Below are positions 7,006-16,467 of a stretch of 61,920 nucleotides of DNA, one piece after another. This DNA comes from CAYMPH01 sp964392365. GTDB lineage: Bacteria > Spirochaetota > UBA4802 > UBA5550. Under the pieces are notes generated by a model. That model saw only the letters and a list, made by a program, of their open reading frames with translations, ran no database searches and was not told the origin of the DNA. The translations under genes and the position numbers were made by a program. Within the stretch, counting starts at the first letter, position 1, and each line of letters opens with the position of its first letter. The stretch lies in contig CAYMPH010000022.1 of assembly GCA_964392365.1 (NCBI GenBank), positions 1-61,920 of the forward strand. Direction: 5' to 3'.

Positions 7006-8955
7006 ATGGAAAAACATATAAGAACACCGGAAGAAAGGGCTACGGACCCGGCTTCCATAGAAATGCTGCACAAAGCAACAAAGGAGTGCATTCCGCTCAG
7101 CTTTTTCAGGATGGACGATCAGCAGCATCAGTGCAAATTCGGCACTACAGGCGTCTGCTGTAAGATTTGTCATATGGGACCGTGCCGCATTACGCCGAGA
7201 TCTCCGCTGGGAGTTTGCGGTGCCAATGCTGATACGATTGCTGCACGGAATTTTCTTCGTGAGGTTGCAAGCGGTTCTGCTGCACACTCTGATCATGCAA
7301 GGCACCTTGTACTGCTTTTAAGGGATATATCAGAAGGGAAAGGTGGAAATTATAAATTAAAAGATGTAATCGCCCTAAGGAGAATAGCTCGTAATCATGG
7401 AATTGAAGAATACGGCCGCGAAGAAAATGAAGTTGCGCGTGATCTTGCAAATTTCATGCTCAGTGAATTTACCTCCCAGGAGGAAAAGCTTAAAACATTG
7501 AAGCTTGCGCCTGTTAAACGTCAGGGCGTATGGGAAAGGGAAAAGGTTGAGCCCAAGGGAATTGACAGAATGGTAGTTGAGGCAATGCACAGGACTAACA
7601 TGGGCGTTGACCACGATTACGAAAATATACTTATTCATGCATTCAGAACTGCTTTATCAGACGGCTGGGGAGGCTCGCGTATAGCAAGCGAAGTTTCGGA
7701 TATACTTTTCGGAACTCCATCGCCTGTTAAAAGCAGCGCTAATCTCGGAGTGCTCGGTGCAAAATCAGTAAATGTTGTTGTACACGGTCATGAGCCTGCA
7801 CTTTCAGAAATGCTTGCTGCAGCTGCATCTGATCCGGAAATAAAAGCTTACGCCAAAGATGCTGGATCTGACGGAGTCACCCTGGCTGGAATATGCTGTA
7901 CAGCAAATGAGATTTTAATCCGTCACGGAATTCCTATTGCGGGAAATTTTCTTCAGCAGGAATTGGCAATTGTCACAGGCGCGATTGAAATGCTGATAGT
8001 GGATGTGCAGTGCTGTATGCCTTCGCTTCCTGAAGTCGCTTCCGCATATCATACTGAAGTTGTTTCAACAAGCGATATTGCAAAGACTATAGGAGCGCAC
8101 AGCCTTGATTTTGATGTTGAGCATGCATATGAAAATGCAAAGATGCTCATTAAACGCGCTATAGGTAATTATAAAAACCGCGATCCTGAAAAAGTTGCAA
8201 TACCGAATTTTTCAAAGCCTCTGGTTGCAGGATTCAGCGTAGATGCAATAAAGTATATGCTCGGCGGAACATACCGCGCTTCATTCAGGCCGCTTAACGA
8301 TGCAATAATTCAGGGCAGAATAAAGGGCGTTGCAGGAATAGTCGGCTGCAACAATCCGAAAAGTAAAATGGATGAATATACAAATATACTTACCAGGGAA
8401 TTGCTGAAAAATGATATTCTGGTATTGAAAACCGGCTGTGCTGCAATCGCTTCTGCTAAAGAAGGGATGTTAACACCTGAGGCTGCATTGGAAGTTGCAG
8501 GCAAAGGACTCCGCGAAGTTTGTGAAGCAGTTGGTATGCCTCCGGTTCTTCACATGGGAAGCTGTGTTGATAATTCGCGGCTTCTTGAAGCTGCATCAGA
8601 AATAGTTTTCGAGGGAGGACTTGGGGATGACCTTTCGGATATACCTGTTGTTGGTGTGGCCCCTGAATGGATGAGCGAAAAGGCCATTGCAATCGGATGC
8701 TATTTTGTGGCATCAGGTGTTGATGTAGTGCTTGGGCATCCGTTTTATGTATCAGGCTCTGAAAAAGTAACAGAATATCTCGAAAGCGGTGCAAAGAAAA
8801 AATTCGGAGGTTCATTTCTTGTTCATGAAGATCCTATCAAGGCAGCTGAGGCAATAATGGAAATAATAAATGAAAAGCGGGACAAGCTGGGTATCAACAA
8901 AAAGCTTGAACGCAAACTGATGGATATGAAGGACAGGAGGGAGCTTAATGTCTAA
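7006..8955 (+). CDS. acsA: Carbon monoxide dehydrogenase catalytic subunit (AcsA/CooS)
   Basis: This 649-residue Ni-Fe-S enzyme reduces CO2 to CO for acetyl-CoA synthesis, or oxidises CO. N-terminal cysteines C43, C51, C52, C55, C60 and C71 (FGTTGVCCKICHMGPC) fit the D- and B-clusters. C-cluster ligands are recognisable: H262 in VVVHGHEPAL, a CC at 297-298, QCCMPS at 335-340, C448 in VGCNNPKS, C478 in TGCAAIA, and C520 in GSCVDNSR. Length is that of bacterial CODH. AAGGAG lies 8 nt before the ATG. Its end overlaps the next gene by 8 nt, indicating translational coupling with the acetyl-CoA synthase fusion, and hence the bifunctional AcsAB complex with an internal CO channel. Confidence 0.97.
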   Translation: MEKHIRTPEERATDPASIEMLHKATKECIPLSFFRMDDQQHQCKFGTTGVCCKICHMGPCRITPRSPLGVCGANADTIAARNFLREVASGSAAHSDHARHLVLLLRDISEGKGGNYKLKDVIALRRIARNHGIEEYGREENEVARDLANFMLSEFTSQEEKLKTLKLAPVKRQGVWEREKVEPKGIDRMVVEAMHRTNMGVDHDYENILIHAFRTALSDGWGGSRIASEVSDILFGTPSPVKSSANLGVLGAKSVNVVVHGHEPALSEMLAAAASDPEIKAYAKDAGSDGVTLAGICCTANEILIRHGIPIAGNFLQQELAIVTGAIEMLIVDVQCCMPSLPEVASAYHTEVVSTSDIAKTIGAHSLDFDVEHAYENAKMLIKRAIGNYKNRDPEKVAIPNFSKPLVAGFSVDAIKYMLGGTYRASFRPLNDAIIQGRIKGVAGIVGCNNPKSKMDEYTNILTRELLKNDILVLKTGCAAIASAKEGMLTPEAALEVAGKGLREVCEAVGMPPVLHMGSCVDNSRLLEAASEIVFEGGLGDDLSDIPVVGVAPEWMSEKAIAIGCYFVASGVDVVLGHPFYVSGSEKVTEYLESGAKKKFGGSFLVHEDPIKAAEAIMEIINEKRDKLGINKKLERKLMDMKDRRELNV

Positions 8956-11900
8956 GCATATAGCAACAAGCGCAATTGACGGAGCTATTCTCTGGGTGTC
9001 CCGCGCAGAAGCGAAACTGAATGATGCAATAAAGCAGAAGGGTGAAACATGCAGTGTGGGTTTTCCTGATACAGCATATTATCTGCCGGTTATATATTCT
9101 TTTACCGGTGATAAGGTTGAGACACTTGCTGATTTAAGAAAAATACTTATCAAGGCAAAACAGCTTCTTCCTTCTCGTCCGTCTGCTGAAACATGGCTGC
9201 CGTATCTTGGTAATACACTGGATGCAGGCATAGCAGCGCTGTTTGCCTGCGAAATTATAGAAGCATGCAAATACCTGATCGGGCCAAATCCGATTGACGG
9301 GATTTGGCTGGGGTCTGCAAGCGATCCGATCATGCGCGAGCGCGGAATTGAATTCGTTGACGGCACTGCTCCCGGATTTGCAGCTATAACCGGAGCTGCA
9401 CCAACCAATGAAATTGCAGTTAAGATCGCACGTGAACTGCAGGAAAAAAATCTCTATGTGTTTATGGCCGGTTCCAATAACGGCAGACAGTTTGCGGATC
9501 AGCTTGCAGAGGAGGGCGTGCAGCTCGGATGGGAAACAAGACTTGTTCCATTCGGAAAGGATGTATCAGCCCTGATATATGCTCTGGGATTTGCAAACCG
9601 CGCAGCACTTTCATTCGGAGGAGTCAAGCCCGGAGATTTTCACGCAAATTTAAGATATAACAAAGATAGAATTTTTGCATTTGTACTGGCTTTCGGCGAA
9701 GTTGATGCTGAAAAATATGCGCTTGCTGCAGGAGCCATAAACTACGGCTTCCCTGTAATTTCAGATACGGATATTCCGCAGATACTTCCAACAGGCGTAT
9801 GCACATACGAACACGTTGTATCAAATGTTCCGCATGAATCCATGGTGGAACGAGCTCTGGAGATCCGCGGTTGTAAAATAAAAATTACTAAAGTTCCGAT
9901 TCCTGTTCCATATGGCGCAGCATTCGAAGGGGAACGTATTCGTAAACAGGATGTGCAGGTTGAATTCGGCGGAAATATAACAACAGCATTTGAGTTTGTT
10001 CAGGCTGTTGGTCTTGATCAGATAAATGACGGTGAAATTGAAATTATAGGCAAAGATATAGATGAGGTTCCTGTTGGATCAGCGCTTCCGCTTGCAATCT
10101 GGGTTGAAGTTGCAGGCCGCAAGATGCAGACAGATTTTGAATCAATTCTTGAACGTCAGATACACCACCTGGTAAACGGAGCTGAAGGCATCTGGCATAT
10201 GGGGCAGCGTGATATTGTCTGGACTCGAATTTCTAAAGACGGCTATGCAAAAGGACTCAGATTAAAAGATTACGGCGAGATAATACACGCCAAGTTTCTG
10301 GCTAACTATCCGGCTATTGTAGATAAAGTTAAAGTTATTCTTATTACTGATGCTGATGAAGTTGAGAAGAGGGTTGCGATTGCCCGTAATATTTATAAAG
10401 AACGCAACCGCCGCATGGAAGCAATGACTGATGAATCAGTTGAAACATTCTATTCATGTCTTCTCTGCCAGTCGTTTGCCCCGAACCACGTTTGTGTTAT
10501 AACACCTGAGCGTCTTGGCCTCTGCGGAGCGTACAACTGGCTCGACGGACGCGCTGCATATGAAATAGATGAAACCGGCCCGAATCAGCCTGTTAAAAAA
10601 GGAGACTGCATTGATCCGCTCAAGGGTATATGGACCGGAGTTAACGATTACGTATATTCAAACTCTCACAAGAGCGTGGACGCTTTTTGTGCGTATTCAA
10701 TAATGGACCGTCCAATGACAAGCTGCGGATGCTTTGAGGTGATATGCGCATATGTACCGGAATTGAACGGAGTTATGGCTGTAAACCGCGAGTATATGGG
10801 CGAAACACCTGTAGGCATGACATTCTCATCACTTGCAGGCAATGTAGGCGGCGGCCAGCAGACACCGGGTTTTATCGGATGCGGCAAGGTCTTCCTTACA
10901 TCGAGAAAATTCCTTTTTGCAGACGGAGGCCACAAACGTCTCGTATGGATGACAAAAGAGCTGAAAGCGAATCTTGGCGAGGATTTAAGCAAACGCTTTT
11001 CAGAGCAGGGCGCACCTGACCTGTTTGATCAGATTGCTGATGAATCTATTGCTGTAGACGCAAATGAAGTCCGTGCATACATGGAAAAAACAGGACATCC
11101 TGCTCTTAAAATGGATGATATGGCCATATACGCTCAATCGGAATCTGCACCTGTTAAATCAGCTGATGTGAAACAGGAAGCACCGAAACAGACGCAGGAA
11201 AAAGCTGCTGTAAAAGCAGAAGAAAAATCAAAGCAGCTTGAATCAGTTGATATTGCAAAGCTGAAATCTGAAATCATGGATCAGATTCGCGGAGAGCTTA
11301 AACAGTCGCTTACTAGAGAAATAGTTACAGATATTATCGACGTGCTCGGGGAAAGGTTTCTGGGAGCAGAAGCTTCATCCGGAAAAGAAAAAACTGAAAA
11401 AACTCAGGGTGTTGATATCAAGGCAAAGACTGCAGTAGAAAAGCATCCGTCAGCGCAAGAACGTATCAGCGGAATAAAATCCTTTGCTTTGAAAAATGAA
11501 CACTATGATATGCCTGTACGCAGGGTGACACTAGGTGCATCAAAAAAAGACGGAGGAACCCGCGGCAGAACATACGAGATCGGCGGTGCAGCAACAATGC
11601 CGTTCCACCACTGGGAGGGTGAAATCCCGAACAGGCCGCTTGTTGCAATGGAAGTCTTTGATAAGGTGAGCGAGAAATACCCGGTAATCCTTAAAAAATA
11701 CTGGGGAGATCTGCTTGATAAGCCTGCTGAAATGGCAAAGGCGTGCGTTGAAAAATTCGGCGCTGATCTGATCAGCATCCGTCTTGAAGGTACGCATCCT
11801 GAGAAGGGAGACCGGACTCCTGTGCAGTCACTTGAACTTGTCAAGTCTGTACTTGCTGCAGTTGACGTTCCTCTGATAATAACAGGGCATAATCACTATG

Positions 11901-12448
11901 AGAAAATAAACGAAGTAATGAAGGAAATAGCCCGAGGATGCGCTGGCGAGAATCTGCTGATAAACTGGGTAGAGCAGGACAACTACCGGATAATCGCAGG
12001 AGCGGCCCTTGCAAACGGACACACGATAGTGTCGCAGAGCCCGATTGATGTTAATATTGCTAAACAGCTTAATATACTCCTTACAAACATGGGCCTGAAA
12101 CCTGAAAAGATAGTAATAGATCCGATGACAGGCGCTATGGGTTATGGAATTGAGTACACTTATTCAGTAATGGAGAGAATACGCTTAACAGGTCTTGGAG
12201 GAGATGCGATGCTTGCAAGCCCGATGATTGTTTCGCCGGGCCAGGAGTGCGCCAAGATCAAAGAATTCAAGGCTGATGAAGCGGATTTTCCGACATGGGG
12301 CGATCTTGGTAAACGTGCTGCCATGTGGGAGCTTGCAACTGCTACATCATTTGTTTATGCAGGCGCGGATGTTCTGATAATGTATCATCCTGATTCTGCA
12401 AAGGCATTAAAGAAAACTATAATTGGGCTTATGGATGGTAAGTCTTAA
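8948..12448 (+). CDS. acsB: Fusion of acetyl-CoA synthase (AcsB) and corrinoid protein small subunit (AcsD)
   Basis: A single 1166-residue frame. Residues 1 to about 730 are full-length acetyl-CoA synthase. The A-cluster ligands are C504, C507, C516 and C526 (CLLCQSFAPNHVCV, then GLCGAYNW), plus the distal-nickel C593-G-C595 in TSCGCFEV; spacing matches the Moorella enzyme with an offset of two. Residues about 735-835 are a charged Lys/Glu/Ala-rich linker with one likely amphipathic helix (LKSEIMDQIRGELKQSL). Residues about 840-1166 are a complete AcsD/CdhD TIM barrel (VTLGASKKDGGTRGRTYEIG, IDPMTGAMGYG). AcsD is normally a separate protein paired with AcsC. Here it is tethered to the enzyme that receives its methyl group. 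AGGAGG precedes the start, which lies inside the end of acsA. Confidence 0.93.
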   Translation: MSKHIATSAIDGAILWVSRAEAKLNDAIKQKGETCSVGFPDTAYYLPVIYSFTGDKVETLADLRKILIKAKQLLPSRPSAETWLPYLGNTLDAGIAALFACEIIEACKYLIGPNPIDGIWLGSASDPIMRERGIEFVDGTAPGFAAITGAAPTNEIAVKIARELQEKNLYVFMAGSNNGRQFADQLAEEGVQLGWETRLVPFGKDVSALIYALGFANRAALSFGGVKPGDFHANLRYNKDRIFAFVLAFGEVDAEKYALAAGAINYGFPVISDTDIPQILPTGVCTYEHVVSNVPHESMVERALEIRGCKIKITKVPIPVPYGAAFEGERIRKQDVQVEFGGNITTAFEFVQAVGLDQINDGEIEIIGKDIDEVPVGSALPLAIWVEVAGRKMQTDFESILERQIHHLVNGAEGIWHMGQRDIVWTRISKDGYAKGLRLKDYGEIIHAKFLANYPAIVDKVKVILITDADEVEKRVAIARNIYKERNRRMEAMTDESVETFYSCLLCQSFAPNHVCVITPERLGLCGAYNWLDGRAAYEIDETGPNQPVKKGDCIDPLKGIWTGVNDYVYSNSHKSVDAFCAYSIMDRPMTSCGCFEVICAYVPELNGVMAVNREYMGETPVGMTFSSLAGNVGGGQQTPGFIGCGKVFLTSRKFLFADGGHKRLVWMTKELKANLGEDLSKRFSEQGAPDLFDQIADESIAVDANEVRAYMEKTGHPALKMDDMAIYAQSESAPVKSADVKQEAPKQTQEKAAVKAEEKSKQLESVDIAKLKSEIMDQIRGELKQSLTREIVTDIIDVLGERFLGAEASSGKEKTEKTQGVDIKAKTAVEKHPSAQERISGIKSFALKNEHYDMPVRRVTLGASKKDGGTRGRTYEIGGAATMPFHHWEGEIPNRPLVAMEVFDKVSEKYPVILKKYWGDLLDKPAEMAKACVEKFGADLISIRLEGTHPEKGDRTPVQSLELVKSVLAAVDVPLIITGHNHYEKINEVMKEIARGCAGENLLINWVEQDNYRIIAGAALANGHTIVSQSPIDVNIAKQLNILLTNMGLKPEKIVIDPMTGAMGYGIEYTYSVMERIRLTGLGGDAMLASPMIVSPGQECAKIKEFKADEADFPTWGDLGKRAAMWELATATSFVYAGADVLIMYHPDSAKALKKTIIGLMDGKS

Positions 12449-12490
12449 TATAAAATAATACGTGTGTAAGAATTAAGGATTAAAAGATAT

Positions 12491-12533
12491 CGAACACGGA
12501 TGACGCGGATTTTTTTATGATGAACGCGGATAG
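12491..12533. repeat. Dispersed GAACACGGATGACGCGGAT repeat
   Basis: Contains GAACACGGATGACGCGGAT followed by T7 and a second ACGCGGATAG. The same family appears as the inverted termini of the element at 14123-14293. Such GAACACGGATGA tracts are recurrent intergenic repeats in many bacterial genomes. Confidence 0.55.
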
Positions 12534-12582
12534 AATATAAGAAAAAGAGAAGGATATAAGGTGATAGGGGGATTTTCATCTC

Positions 12583-12705
12583 TGTCATTTCCGCGAAGGC
12601 GGAAATCCAGGTTTTTTTATGAATAATTTTATTTTTTTTTGCTGTGTTTTCAAGTGAATGAGAACAGTTGGTAAAAAATGTATCCCCGCTTTCGCGGGAA
12701 TGACG
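12583..12705. repeat. Element bounded by inverted GTCATTYCCGCGAARGCGG copies
   Basis: GTCATTTCCGCGAAGGCGG near 12584-12602 is mirrored by CCCCGCTTTCGCGGGAATGA near 12684-12703, each arm also being a small hairpin (TTTCCGC/GCGGAAA; CCCGC/GCGGG). The arms enclose about 80 bp of AT-rich non-coding DNA, a MITE-like arrangement. A short remnant (ACGGGAATGACAG) lies near 21355. Confidence 0.6.
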
Positions 12706-12734
12706 TAAACTGAATTCAAAATCGGAGAAATATT

Positions 12735-14072
12735 ATGGCCTTAACGGGTTTGCAAATACAGAAACTGCTTCCGGGTACAAACTGCAAAGAGTGCGGTTCG
12801 AATACATGCATGGCTTTTGCAATGAAGCTTGCGTCAAAAAAAGCGGAGCTTAATCTTTGTCCTTATGCGTCTGATGAAGCAAAAAGCGTTCTTGGAGCTG
12901 CAAGCGAGCCTCCTGTAAAAACAATTCTGCTCGGTAAAGACGGAAAACTTAAACTCGGAGAAGAGACTGTTCTGTACAGACACGAGAAGACTTTTGTCAA
13001 TCCGACTGCTCTTGCTGTAAATATAAACGAAACTGATTCAGCGGGCGATATTGATTCTGTTCTTGAAAAAATTAAAAATTACAGCTTCGTACGTGTCGGC
13101 GAGACTTTTGTTGTTGATATGATTGCAGTAACTCAGAAAGGAACTGACAGCAAAAAATTTATCGGGCTTGTAAAAAAAGCTTATGATATTACAGGCAAAC
13201 CGCTTGTTCTTAACAGCAGCGATGTATCTGCAATGAAAGATGCAGCTGCAGTAATTAAAGGTTCAAGAAGCGTATTACGTGCGCAGACTCCTGAAATCGC
13301 TGAAACTCTTCTCGAAGTAGCAAAGGAAAATGATTTAGCATTATCTGTTTCTGCGCCTGATATTGATTCGCTGGTTTCTCTATCATCAAAAATAAAAGAT
13401 TCCGGTTTTAATAATCTGATCCTTGAATTTACCACTCATACAATTGCAGAACAATTTCAGTCAAATTCAATTGCACGGCGCGCTGCAATAAAAGATAATT
13501 TCAAGCCTCTTGGAAATCCGTTTTTAAAATTTATAGATACAGGCGATCTTCTGGGTGATACATCAGAGGCAGTTACAGAAATCGTAAAGTATGGCGGAAT
13601 TTGCGTGCTTCCTGTGTTCGATCCTGCCCAAATGGCTACACTTATGACTCTTAGGCTGAATATTTTCACTGATCCGCAAAAACCGATACAGATGGAGCCT
13701 GGAATTTATCCAATAGGCGAACCTAATGCTGATTCGCCTATATTTGTAACTACGAATTTCTCTCTGACATATTTTGTGGTTTCAGCTGAAATTGAAAACA
13801 GCGGAGTAAGCGCGTGGCTCGTAGTTCCGGAATGCGAAGGCATGAGCGTTCTTACAGCCTGGGCAGCAGGAAAATTTACTGCAGCAAGCATAGCGAAATT
13901 TATTAAAGAAGTGAAACTTGAAGAAAAAGTTAAAAGGCGCGATCTGGTTATTCCAGGCTATATAGCACCGGTCAGCGGCGAGCTCGAGGAAAATCTTCCG
14001 GGATGGAAAGTTCTTATCGGCCCTCAGGAAGCATCCGATCTGGAATCATATATCAAGACTAAGATTGCGTAA
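12735..14072 (+). CDS. acsC: Corrinoid iron-sulfur protein large subunit (AcsC/CdhE)
   Basis: This 445-residue protein carries the cobalamin that shuttles the methyl group from methyltetrahydrofolate to acetyl-CoA synthase. The N-terminal [4Fe-4S] domain has C17, C20, C25 and C42 (TNCKECGSNTCMAFAMKL, then LCPYAS). A TIM barrel follows, then a C-terminal Rossmann-type B12-binding region near residues 315-445 (PIGEPNADSPIFVTTNFSLTYF). Length is normal for AcsC. GGAG lies about 7 nt before the ATG. Its usual partner AcsD is encoded as the C-terminal part of the preceding gene, so the heterodimer would physically link AcsC to acetyl-CoA synthase. The 286-bp gap before it is filled with dispersed repeats, yet gene order is kept. 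Confidence 0.95.
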   Translation: MALTGLQIQKLLPGTNCKECGSNTCMAFAMKLASKKAELNLCPYASDEAKSVLGAASEPPVKTILLGKDGKLKLGEETVLYRHEKTFVNPTALAVNINETDSAGDIDSVLEKIKNYSFVRVGETFVVDMIAVTQKGTDSKKFIGLVKKAYDITGKPLVLNSSDVSAMKDAAAVIKGSRSVLRAQTPEIAETLLEVAKENDLALSVSAPDIDSLVSLSSKIKDSGFNNLILEFTTHTIAEQFQSNSIARRAAIKDNFKPLGNPFLKFIDTGDLLGDTSEAVTEIVKYGGICVLPVFDPAQMATLMTLRLNIFTDPQKPIQMEPGIYPIGEPNADSPIFVTTNFSLTYFVVSAEIENSGVSAWLVVPECEGMSVLTAWAAGKFTAASIAKFIKEVKLEEKVKRRDLVIPGYIAPVSGELEENLPGWKVLIGPQEASDLESYIKTKIA

Positions 14073-14122
14073 TTTGAAAATTTTCTATAAAAGATATAAT
14101 TTTTTGTTATTATAAATTTAAA

Positions 14123-14293
14123 AATAGAACACAGATGACACGAATTTTTATGATGGTCATGGTTAAAGAAAAAAGAAGAAAGATCATTTTTTTTTGTCTT
14201 AATCTGCGCGACAGTTGGTTCAGACAAATTTAAAAAAAAGTACATCAAAAAAATCCTTTAAATCCGTGTCATACGCATCATCCGTGTTCTATT
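14123..14293. repeat. MITE-like element with long terminal inverted repeats
   Basis: AATAGAACACAGATGACACG (from 14123) is the imperfect mirror of the block ending CATCCGTGTTCTATT (to 14293); further pairing is AAATCCGTGTCAT with ATGACACGAATTT. About 100 bp of AT-rich non-coding DNA lies between. It fills the gap between acsC and the RACo gene and shares its arm with the repeat near 12491. Confidence 0.65.
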
Positions 14294-14335
14294 TCCTTTC
14301 TTTTCTATTCCAGAAGTTTATTAAATGAGGATATA

Positions 14336-16216
14336 ATGCCTGAAGTTATATTTCTGCCATCAAACAAATCCGTTGAAGCATCTCCCGGTGAAGACCTGCT
14401 GGATGCTGCAGCTCGTGCCGGTGTGATAATTGATCTCCAGTGCGGAGGAAAGGGTACGTGCGGAAAGTGTCAGGTAAAGATTATTGATGGAGACATTGAG
14501 ATTGATGAAGCTGATACAGCTTCGATTCAAACTGAAAGTCTGAGATATGTTCTGGCCTGCAAATCGAAAATACTTTCCTCTCCTGTAACAATAGAAATCC
14601 CGGAATCGCTTTCAAACGATTACTCCGGAGACAGCGATGATATGTTTGAAGAGCCTACTGCTGTAGAAAAACTTGAACCTGTAACAGAAAAAATAATTCT
14701 AATTATACCTCCTCCTCAGGCAGAAGACGGACTATCTGATCTTGAAAGGCTTTCCAGAGAAATAAAAAAGAAATATCCAACTGATGAAATAATCTGCGGA
14801 CTTCCTGTTCTGCGAATCCTTGCTGATACTCTCAGACATAATGACTGGCACATTACAGCAACTGTTTCACGTGACAAAAACAGATGCAGTCTCATCAGGG
14901 TAGAGGGAGGCCACATGCAGGAAAGGCACTTCGGTGCTGCAGTTGATATAGGAACAACATCGATATCTGTTCAGCTTGTGGATCTCAATACAGGAAAGAT
15001 TCTCGGAACCAGAAACGGGTATAACGATCAGATTAAATGCGGACTTGATGTAATAAGCCGTATAAATTTCAGCAACAGAAAAAACGGCCTGCACGAATTG
15101 AAATCTCTTGTAACAGGTACAATCAACCGCCTGATAAAAAAACTCTCAGTAGATTTAAAAATTGCCGCAGAAGAAATTACATCTGCCGTATTATCAGGCA
15201 ATACTGTTATGATTCATCTGCTTCTTGAACTGAAATCCGAATATATAAGACTCGAGCCGTATACGCCGACAATAATGTCTCTGCCGTCATACAGCGCGCA
15301 AGAACTTGGGGTTGATATTAATCCGGAAGCGCCCATATTGATGTCCCCCTGCGTTGGCAGCTATGTAGGTGGTGATATCACAGCCGGAATTCTCTGCACG
15401 GATTTCATACTCGAAAAAGAAGAAATAAACCTTTTTATCGACATAGGCACAAACGGCGAAATCGTTGCAGGCAATAAAGACTTTCTTATGACATGCGCCT
15501 GTTCAGCAGGTCCGGCTTTTGAGGGCGGAGGAATAGAAAACGGCATGCGCGCATCCACAGGCGCAATTGACCGCATAACAATAGATGCTGCAACCGGAGT
15601 AAGCAGCTACACTGTAATAGGCGGAACAAAACCCCGCGGAATATGCGGTTCAGGAATGATAGAACTTGCTGCATCATTATTTATTACAGGTTGGCTTGAT
15701 CCATCCGGTAAATTCAACAGAGATAAAAATTGCGCACGGATTCACGTGGACGGCAGGCGCGCTTTTTACGTAATTGCAGAAGCTGAAGAAACTCAATCCG
15801 GTAAGCCTATAATAATAAATGAAAATGATATAGATAACATAATGCGGGCTAAGGCTGCAATCTATTCAGCAACAGAACTCATGCTGTCGCACGTGGGCAT
15901 TAATGTGTCAGACCTTAATCATGTGTATGTAGCAGGCGGGTTCGGCCGCTACCTGAATCTGAAACATGCAGTTACAATCGGCCTTCTGCCTGATATTCCG
16001 CTTGAGAGATATATTTATCTCGGAAACGCATCGCTTAAGGGATCGTATATGCTGCTGCTTTCTGATAACCATAGAAAAATACAACAATCAACCTCACAAA
16101 GGATGACATACATCGACCTAAGCAATGATCCCGGATATATGAATCATTATACTGCAGCACTATTTCTCCCTCATACAGATATGAGAAATTTTCCGTCTGT
16201 TAAAGTGATGAAATAA
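14336..16216 (+). CDS. acsV: RACo-type reductive activator of corrinoid protein (2Fe-2S, ASKHA domain)
   Basis: This 626-residue protein has an N-terminal plant-type [2Fe-2S] ferredoxin with C36, C42, C45 (CGGKGTCGKC) and C75. A linker follows, then an ASKHA ATPase of the DUF4445 type with phosphate-binding motifs VDIGTTSISVQLV and LFIDIGTNGEIV, and a late VYVAGGFGRYLN. RACo proteins use ATP to drive electron transfer to inactive Co(II) corrinoid protein, returning it to Co(I). Position directly after acsC fits this job. AGGA precedes the ATG. Several unrelated corrinoid activators share this architecture, but with acsC and acsBD as neighbours the AcsCD target is the simplest reading. Confidence 0.9.
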   Translation: MPEVIFLPSNKSVEASPGEDLLDAAARAGVIIDLQCGGKGTCGKCQVKIIDGDIEIDEADTASIQTESLRYVLACKSKILSSPVTIEIPESLSNDYSGDSDDMFEEPTAVEKLEPVTEKIILIIPPPQAEDGLSDLERLSREIKKKYPTDEIICGLPVLRILADTLRHNDWHITATVSRDKNRCSLIRVEGGHMQERHFGAAVDIGTTSISVQLVDLNTGKILGTRNGYNDQIKCGLDVISRINFSNRKNGLHELKSLVTGTINRLIKKLSVDLKIAAEEITSAVLSGNTVMIHLLLELKSEYIRLEPYTPTIMSLPSYSAQELGVDINPEAPILMSPCVGSYVGGDITAGILCTDFILEKEEINLFIDIGTNGEIVAGNKDFLMTCACSAGPAFEGGGIENGMRASTGAIDRITIDAATGVSSYTVIGGTKPRGICGSGMIELAASLFITGWLDPSGKFNRDKNCARIHVDGRRAFYVIAEAEETQSGKPIIINENDIDNIMRAKAAIYSATELMLSHVGINVSDLNHVYVAGGFGRYLNLKHAVTIGLLPDIPLERYIYLGNASLKGSYMLLLSDNHRKIQQSTSQRMTYIDLSNDPGYMNHYTAALFLPHTDMRNFPSVKVMK

Positions 16217-16410
16217 TAACGGATGTTTGAAATATCCTGCATAATCTGTTACTTCGTGAAAAAAAGAATTATTACATAGATAAATAAGATGATCCGGTTA
16301 AAAAAAAATAAAAAACAGTATATTTGACTTCAGACCCCCTTAGTGTGAACAAATAGATTAAAATGTCGATATAATAGGCTAAACTAATTTGAAAATTGCT
16401 TATTTCGAGA

Positions 16411-16459
16411 GGGCTCTGACCCTTCTGTTAGAATTGTAAAATAATAGGGCTCTGACCCC
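16411..16459 (+). repeat. Pair of GGGCTCTGACCC motifs
   Basis: GGGCTCTGACCCTTCTG (16411) and GGGCTCTGACCCC (16447) are direct repeats about 36 nt apart in the gap upstream of the DUF3786 gene. A degenerate CAGACCCCC lies at 16331. The same paired motif recurs near 19228-19270 and 60605-60645. The rest of the gap 16217-16467 holds no gene I can support. Confidence 0.6.
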
Positions 16460-16467
16460 GATACATA

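Noticed and set aside
12588..12697. GC-rich hairpins after the AcsBD fusion as rho-independent terminators
   Set aside because: The stems are part of a recurrent GTCATTYCCGCGAARGCGG repeat family; a T-run follows only one arm and not directly, so a repeat is the better call.
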